This document shows, in pieces, positions 58,218-64,000 of a stretch of 64,000 bases of DNA (the first letter of the stretch is position 1; the number at the start of each line of letters is the position of its first letter). A model generated the notes under the pieces. It was not told where the DNA came from and did not search any database. It worked only from the letters and a program-made list of their open reading frames with translations. Position numbers and translations under genes: made by a program. Location of the stretch: NCBI GenBank assembly GCA_965112735.1, contig OZ218953.1, positions 1,984,001 to 2,048,000 of the forward strand, read 5' to 3'. This stretch comes from Phaeosaccion multiseriatum (lineage: Eukaryota; Ochrophyta, other classes).

Positions 58218-59543
58218 TCATCGATGAGAAGCTTCCTCTTCCGCCTTGTTGGGCTTGGTGCCGTGCCCAAGTGCCCCAAGCACCCTCGCATCGATCCTAT
58301 CATCCGCCGACAGGAAGAGCTCTTGCCCTATCAGCCCCTGCGCCTCCTCCTCCTCCTCCTCCTGCTGCTGCTGCTGCTGCTGCTGTCGCCTGGTCTTGAT
58401 GGGCAACCCAAGCCTTCTCCTCCATTTCCGTCTCCAGTCTCGCTTCACCTTTGCCCTCTTCTTCCGTGAAGGAGACTCGGAACTATCTCGCTCTTCCGGC
58501 TGTATCACCAACCGGTGCTGCTGCTTCCCCCCCCCCTGTGCCTCCCCCTCTGCTTCAGAGCCCGCATCCTCTCCGGTCCCTTCTGAGTTGGCATCGCCGC
58601 CGTCTTCCGTCTCCACCCAAGGCATTTGGTTCCAACTCGTTTGATACCAATTTTCCCACGGAAGCATCTGCGAGGCCTTGGGCAGACCCCTCCTGCCATT
58701 GTCCACAAGGGTTTCGAACCCCGTATTGAAAGCATCCGCCATGTCGCCCCACATGGTAGCAAACGTCTTGAGTGACGCCATAGCAAAGGCATTGGCATAG
58801 CCTGCCACGTCCCAAGATTGCAAGTGGGACGTGTCGACCATAGGGAAGAAGGAAGGAGGGTTCCTTCTCTTCTTCTTCTGCCTCGTCTTCTCGACGTTGC
58901 TGCTGCTGCTGCCCAGGTAGTTGTTGGTAGACAGGCTCCCCCCCTCTGTTCTCCCCTGGTATTCATTCTTCTGTTGGCTTCTACGGCCCAGGCCAAGGTG
59001 GCGGCTGATGCCCATGCCGTCAAATTCCTCCTCCTCTTCCGCCGCTTGGTACTGCCTGTAACCTGTCTCGAGAAGCTCCTTCTCGAGATCCAGCAGTGTA
59101 GACTGCACCTGACCCTGTGGGAGGGTGTAGAAGCGTTACAGAAAGGGAGGAAGAGAGGGAAAGACACGAAAGAAGGCTGACTGAATGACTTGGAAACACT
59201 GACTGACTGACTGAATGACTGACTGACTGACTGACTGACTGACTGACTGACTGACCCGGACGGCCCCACCCACCTGCACCATCCGGTTGACTTCCCGAAG
59301 GGCATCGATGACCTCATCCTCTACTGACAAGGCCGTGTACATCACCGCCCTGTGCGGAGTGACATGGCAAGGGGTGGAAGGATGGAGGGAGGGAGGGAGG
59401 GAGGGAGGGAGGGAGGGAGGGAGGGAGGGAGGGAGGGAGAGGGCCGAAGATGAAAGGGGAGAAGGACAAGCATAAAGGAGATGACGTCACGACTGCCTGT
59501 ACCCCCAAGGAGAGCCCCAAACTCAACTCGTATCGACTGCTCA

Positions 59544-59574
<31 letters not shown>

Positions 59575-61230
59575 CAAACAAACAAACACCACATACACAA
59601 AAGCAAGCAAAGCAAGCAAAGCAAGCACGAAGCAGGCAGAGGGAGGCATATGGTCTTTTGTTTTCTCCTTGCTTCGACCGCCCTACCGCATGTAAGCGTT
59701 ACGTACCTTGTCACCGCATTCGTGTCATTGACCTTGCTACCGAGTGTGGCCAGGGTCAGCGAGGCATCTCTCTCCGCCTCCAGCGCCCCAAGCGAGTACG
59801 CCGTGGAGTTGCCCAGAGAGAGCAACTTGAGCACATCTGTAACCGCCTTGGGAGGCAGCTCCCCTCCGGACAAGGCTCTGTACACATCATCAAAGGCAAG
59901 GCTGCTCATCCCCCCTCCCTCGAGCTGCCTGAGTATGGCCTCGAGAATGCCCACTTGCTCCCTGGTGCTCTCAGAGACTACGCTCCCGACGGAGGACTCA
60001 AGCTGCCGGACCTTCTTGGCGAATTGGTTGTTGAAGTGGTAGTACATGCCACGCTCCACCTGGGGGGATTGGGATGGGAGGTGTGCGTTGATTGTTGTGG
60101 GGAAATGTTTTGGAATGAATTGAGTTGCGACGCACGTGGGAAGTAGGAAGAAAGAGTCTCCCCCCTTTCCCTCCCTCGCAAACGAGTAGCCCTCTTCTTC
60201 CTCCTCTCCCCCTCTCCTCTCCCCTCCTTTCCCGCGCCGCACCATTGAATACGCCGAGGCATTGTAGCTGGAAACAGACTCGACTAGCTCCACCAGTGCA
60301 GAGGGTGGGCTCTCCCCTGTGAAGGCAGGATACACATCCCCTAAATCCAGGCCTAGCACACCCTTTCTGTCCGTCATCTTAATGGCTGCGGTGCTCAGGA
60401 GGGCAAGAAATTGGGCCCGGGAGGATCCCAACAAACGTTCCAACTCCCACTTGCCGTCCTCGCCGGGCAAACTCTGTGGTTATGGTTGTTGTTGTGGTGG
60501 TGGTGGTGGTGGTGGTGGTGGTGGTGGTGGTGGTGTAGGGTATTAGGGGAGGGGCATGGGGGAAGGGAGAGTCTGCTCTTGGTTTTCGTCTTTGTCTTTG
60601 TGGTAGGGGGCGGGGCTGCCCATGAGGAGGACGGGAGAAATGGCAATGGATGGGAAGAAGCCTAACAGACGAAACCGAAATATCATCACCCCCAACGCCA
60701 CCAGCGCGACCGCCGCGGCTTCCGCTGCAAGCTCCTTCTCCCCTCCTCCCCCCTCCCTCTTACCTCCGCAAGACCCAGGCCCTCCTTAATATTGTCCGCA
60801 TAGAGCAGCAACACTTCCTTGATGAAGGCTTCCATCTCCCGACTGTTCCAGTACACACGCCCCTCTCGGGCGGCTGCCAGGTCCCGCTCCAAAATGGGCC
60901 TCCATGCCCAATCTGTGCTCCGTAGCTCGTCCACGTGGGCACCCACTGCGGTGTATGTTTCATTGAGGAGGAGCTTGGCTCGGACCCGGGTGGGCTGAAG
61001 TGGTGGTGGGGGGGGGGGGGGGGGTATGGTGTGCAGCGGGGTGGAGGTGAGGGTCATCGAGGTGGTGAGGGGAGGGCGGGTGGTGGCGGTGTGTTGACAG
61101 AAAGAGAGAAGAGAAAGGAGCAAGAAAAGACGGGTAAGCAAAAATACACCAGATATGGGGGGGGGGGGGGGGTCTGAAGAGGGAAAGGAAATGGTGTGCT
61201 GCTGGTACAACTACTACAACTACTACTACA

Positions 61231-61267
<37 letters not shown>

Positions 61268-62612
61268 CTCCTACTGTCGTTTCACCCACCTCAGGTAACT
61301 GCTCCGCCTTGAGCTCCGCCTCCCTCTTGAGCAATTCTCCGCCCGTAACGGCGGATATGGAGAGCAGCGCTTGGCTCGGCATCCGCGGTACCACGTGCCG
61401 AGCCGCGAACATGCCCACCTACAGTAAGTCAAGAAGGTAGGCCACGAGTGAGGCGGGGGAGTCGTGTTGAAGGGATGGGGAGGCAGGGCGAGCTCACTTG
61501 TGTACACTTTGCGGACACTTCGGCACTGTTTCACACCCATCCATCCATTCATCCATTCATCCATTCATCCATCCATCCATCCGCCCATCCATCCACACCC
61601 ACAGAGCCGACCCCACTAACCCGCGGATCCACGGACCCACGGACTGGAACTCTTCTCCATTTCTCTCCAACACACGCACGCACACATACGCACACATACA
61701 CACACGTACCTTCACCCAGCGCACACGGCGAGCGGCACCAAGAGCGAGGCGCAGACCCAGGGGGGTCCAGAACTTGGCCTCAGAGCGCTTCTCGGGGGCA
61801 GAGAGCAGCACTGCCCCGCAAGACATATCTGCCCCGGCGAAGGGCGGGGGGTGGGTAAAGACAGTGGCCGCCTCCAGCTCGTTCACGGCCTCTTGCTCCT
61901 CTGCAGCTTCCAGAACCCCGGCGGCAGCCGCCTCGGCGATGGTATCTTCTTCTTCTTTCATGGGGAAGGGGCTGGGGCTCCTGGCGGGGGAGAGACCGCC
62001 TGGTCTGTCCCTCCTACCGCCGATGTGAGTCCCGCTGCCGCCACCGCTACTGCTGCTACTGCTACTGCTTCCCCATGCGCTCCATGGGCCCTGCGAGGCC
62101 ATGCCGGAATCATCCGAGCCAGCCCACTCCTTCTGTGCGTGCGCTTTCATTCGGCCTCCAGGGCCGAGGACGCCTTTCTCCTTGCCCCTTCCTCCCCACC
62201 TCATACCACCACCCTCTCCCGGCCTTCCCCGCAACAGCAGTCGTCTCAACGGACCACGTCTACCCCCGTCTTCTCTTCTTCCTCCTCCTCCTCCTCCTCC
62301 TCCTCCTCCTCCTCCTTCCCCTTGCCTTGCTGCTGCGGCTGCTGCTGTTGCTGCACCCTTTCGCCCACCGCCCGTTCCCCGACCCCACCGCATTCCAGCT
62401 GATGGGCGTCGCGGAAGAAGCCCTCTATTGCCATCATTAGAAATCCCACTACGGGTGCTCATACTTAGGGTGCTGCAGCTGTGCGAGTTGTGCCTCATAC
62501 GGCCCCTTGACAGAATGCCGGTCTGTCCGCCATGCAGCCACGCGGAAGCAACGTGGACGTGCAGCAGCTGGAGGAAGAGCAAGCATGAGGTGAGGATGGA
62601 CGGTGGAGACAT
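58218..62612 (-). CDS. Unrecognised, probably plastid-targeted 939-aa protein with an internal repeat
   Basis: Seven exons agree in phase: 62612-61710, 61418-61290, 60994-60764, 60473-60243, 60059-59707, 59349-59274 and 59114-58218. I do not recognise the family. The chosen Met begins a signal peptide (SILTSCLLFLQLLHVHVASA) followed by WLHGG; an aromatic residue after ASA fits heterokont plastid presequences, and a basic Ser/Arg-rich stretch follows. Residues about 90-200 are Gly/Arg-rich low complexity. The central part (exons 2-6) is helical and contains two copies of a roughly 40-residue motif: DLGDVYPAFTGESPP...NASAYS in exon 4 and AFDDVYRALSGGELPP...NSTAYS in exon 5, with a partial echo in exon 6 (VMYTALSVEDEVIDAL). 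The C-terminal third is charged, with a basic patch and a poly-Gln/poly-Glu run, so it looks disordered. Function is unknown. Confidence 0.78.
59195..59256 (+). repeat. (GACT)n array in intron of the 58218-62612 gene
   Basis: Tetranucleotide GACT repeats, nearly perfect from about 59217 to 59255, in the last intron. Confidence 0.92.
59385..59441 (+). repeat. (GGGA)n array in intron of the 58218-62612 gene
   Basis: About 14 GGGA copies without interruption in the intron between exons 5 and 6. Confidence 0.93.
60494..60535 (+). repeat. (GGT)n microsatellite in intron of the 58218-62612 gene
   Basis: About 13 GGT copies near the acceptor of exon 4 on the minus strand. Confidence 0.93.
61207..61266 (+). 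repeat. (ACT)n/(ACA) microsatellite in intron of the 58218-62612 gene
   Basis: ACT trinucleotides mixed with ACA near the left end, in the intron between exons 2 and 3. Confidence 0.9.
62276..62314 (-). repeat. In-frame Glu/Gly-type trinucleotide repeat in exon 1 of the 58218-62612 gene
   Basis: CCT repeats on the plus strand lie inside exon 1 and encode part of the low-complexity region after the presequence. Confidence 0.85.
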
Positions 62613-63189
62613 GAGAAGCCTGCGGCAGCCCCGAGGCGATGACGATATGACGTGGTTGGCTGGCCTGGTCGTGCTCCTGTTCCTCCGTCCAACTCCAAGG
62701 CAGCAACTCAATCTGGCTTCCTCAGCTGCTTCTCCGGCTGCTGCCGCTTCCACATGCGTCATTCACACCTCTCAAAAATGGAACCTTACCCCAACAGTAA
62801 TAATGGTAGCAACAGTGCTGCAGGGAAAATGAAGGGGGAGAGGGGTGGGCGAGGCGCTGCCGTTCTGTGCTCTCTTAAGAAGCGTGGCAGCAGCTCCTGC
62901 TGCTGATCCCGCCACCTTCACCAGTCTTCTAGCTTTCCTTCTAAACAAATCGAACACCTTTAGCCCCCCTCTCAAGGGCGACCACCTTCAAGGACAGGGG
63001 GAAAAGGAAGGGAAGGGTACGTGAGGCCGGCAACTGTGAATGGAGCACCACCTCTCCTTCTTCCCCCCACTTTCCTAGATGGCACTTAACGTTTTCTTTT
63101 TTTTGCCTCTCCCTTTCCCCAAGGATACCACTTGGATTTCCCTTTATGAGGGCCCCGCAGCTGTAGTGGACAGGATCCCTTGGTGGACC
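62613..63189. promoter_or_regulatory. Divergent promoter region between the plastid-type gene and DnaJ
   Basis: 577 bases separate start codons on opposite strands, so both promoters lie here. A pyrimidine-rich leader precedes the DnaJ start. No gene or clear TATA box is visible. Confidence 0.45.
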
Positions 63190-64000
63190 ATGAAGCTATC
63201 ACGGGGCGCAACGTCTCCTTCGCGCCCTTCTTTCCTCCGGCATCCGCTTCCGCTGCTTCTCTTCCTCCCCTCACTCCTGTTGCACCTCCTGCCGCTGGCT
63301 CTCTTTATTAGTTCCGCGCAGGGCGGTGGGCGCCAGAGCGATGACTACTATAAGCTCCTGGGCGTGGATAGGAAGGCCTCGGGACGGGTGAGCGTGACAT
63401 GTCATGTGTTTTGGACACAAGAGCTTCGATATCAGACCGTTTGGTATTTCCTCCCCTCTCCCGTACTGAGCTCACCTTGCACATATACGTGCCCCGATTT
63501 GCATGTCTCCTTTCCCCAGCCCCCCCCCCACCTCTCTAAGTTACCCCCCCCCCCTCCCCCCCCTCCCCATTTTCTCTTCGCCCTTATCTGAACGAACACG
63601 TTTTGCTGCAGGACATCGCGCGTGCGTATCGCAAGCAGGCCCTCAAATACCACCCCGATAAGAACCCCAAAGACCCCACCAAGGCCGAGCAGAAGTTCAA
63701 GCAAGTCTCAGAGGCGTATGAGGTGCTCAGCGACGATGACAAGCGACGCTCCTATGACGCATATGGAAAGGTCCGTGAGTCGCCACTGCCGCTTCTGATC
63801 AGTCGTCACTCAGACAGTAATACAAACCGTCACCCAATTCTCTCGACCGAGCTTACTTCTACTTCCCGCATACCCTCTTCTTACTTGCACTCTCTCTTTC
63901 TCTTCTGTGTGTACCCAAATTGATTTCACTCTTCACACAGGGCGGTCGTGTGCCGGTTGGAAGCGGGGCAGGGCAGGGAGGTAGCAGCTTTGGCGGCTTT
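63190..64000 (+). CDS. DnaJ/Hsp40 co-chaperone with signal peptide (partial, runs off the window)
   Basis: Three exons are visible: 63190-63387, 63612-63770 and 63941 onward. DnaJ proteins stimulate Hsp70 ATPase through the J-domain. Here the J-domain spans the first intron: [16 protein letters not shown] joins [21 protein letters not shown], with the HPD motif intact, then [26 protein letters not shown] Gly-rich segment ([14 protein letters not shown]) begins in exon 3, as in ERdj3/DNAJB-type proteins. The N-terminus has a long hydrophobic core ([25 protein letters not shown]) without a plastid-type junction, so an ER-lumenal or ER-membrane location is likely. The Met at 63190 was preferred over an upstream in-frame Met at 63079 because it places the signal core near the start. 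The exon 2 donor is GTCCGT, chosen because it keeps the Gly-rich frame. Confidence 0.85.

Noticed and set aside
63079-63189. Upstream Met at 63079 as the DnaJ start
   Set aside because: It would put about 37 extra residues before the signal peptide core; the Met at 63190 gives a normal signal peptide.

Overview
The window is nuclear DNA from a eukaryotic alga, most likely a stramenopile and perhaps a eustigmatophyte such as Nannochloropsis/Microchloropsis. The evidence is GC-rich coding sequence cut by short GT-AG introns, introns loaded with microsatellites, eukaryote-only genes (RMD5, NEMF/Rqc2), and two proteins whose N-termini look like heterokont bipartite plastid presequences (signal peptide followed by an AFAF-like or ASAW junction). 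The group is inferred; no rRNA or organelle marker is present. No bacterial operon, CRISPR array, tRNA or rRNA was found.

Layout. 296-3769 (-): non-LTR retrotransposon reverse transcriptase, head to head with 3857-6249 (+): RMD5/GID2 E3 ligase subunit in five exons. 6250-7921: no gene I can defend. 7922-14991 (-): NEMF/Tae2/Rqc2 ribosome quality control factor, twelve exons whose phases all agree. It shares a 184-bp divergent promoter with 15176-16268 (+): a thioredoxin-fold GST-like protein with a plastid presequence. 17519-52100 (+): one giant modular type I polyketide synthase. 52832-56869 (-): BT1-family folate/biopterin transporter, nine exons. 58218-62612 (-): an unrecognised, probably plastid-targeted 939-aa protein, seven exons. 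63190 to the window end (+): secretory-pathway DnaJ protein, cut by the edge.

The main object is the polyketide synthase. Eleven exons join in frame into about 10,612 residues (roughly 1.1 MDa). My reading of the domain order is: degenerate FAAL-like domain-ACP / KS(Cys to Ser)-ACP / KS-DH-ER-KR-ACP / KS-DH-ER-KR-ACP / KS-AT-KR-ACP / KS-DH-ER-KR-ACP / KS-AT / KS(degenerate)-ACP / membrane-embedded Pls-like C-terminus with hexapeptide-like segments. Three things stand out. Every KS is split by an intron at the same codon in the same phase, so each large exon is a symmetric, shuffle-ready unit running from mid-KS to mid-KS. Only two AT domains serve seven KS domains. There is no thioesterase or reductase; the protein ends in a transmembrane domain resembling the C-terminus of epsilon-poly-lysine-synthase-like enzymes. 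The single KR-only step predicts a hydroxyl inside an otherwise saturated chain, which suggests mid-chain hydroxylated long-chain lipids (long-chain diols or hydroxy acids) as a testable product class.

The neighbours are housekeeping (protein turnover, ribosome rescue, folding), transport and plastid genes on both strands. They do not form a metabolic cluster with the synthase.
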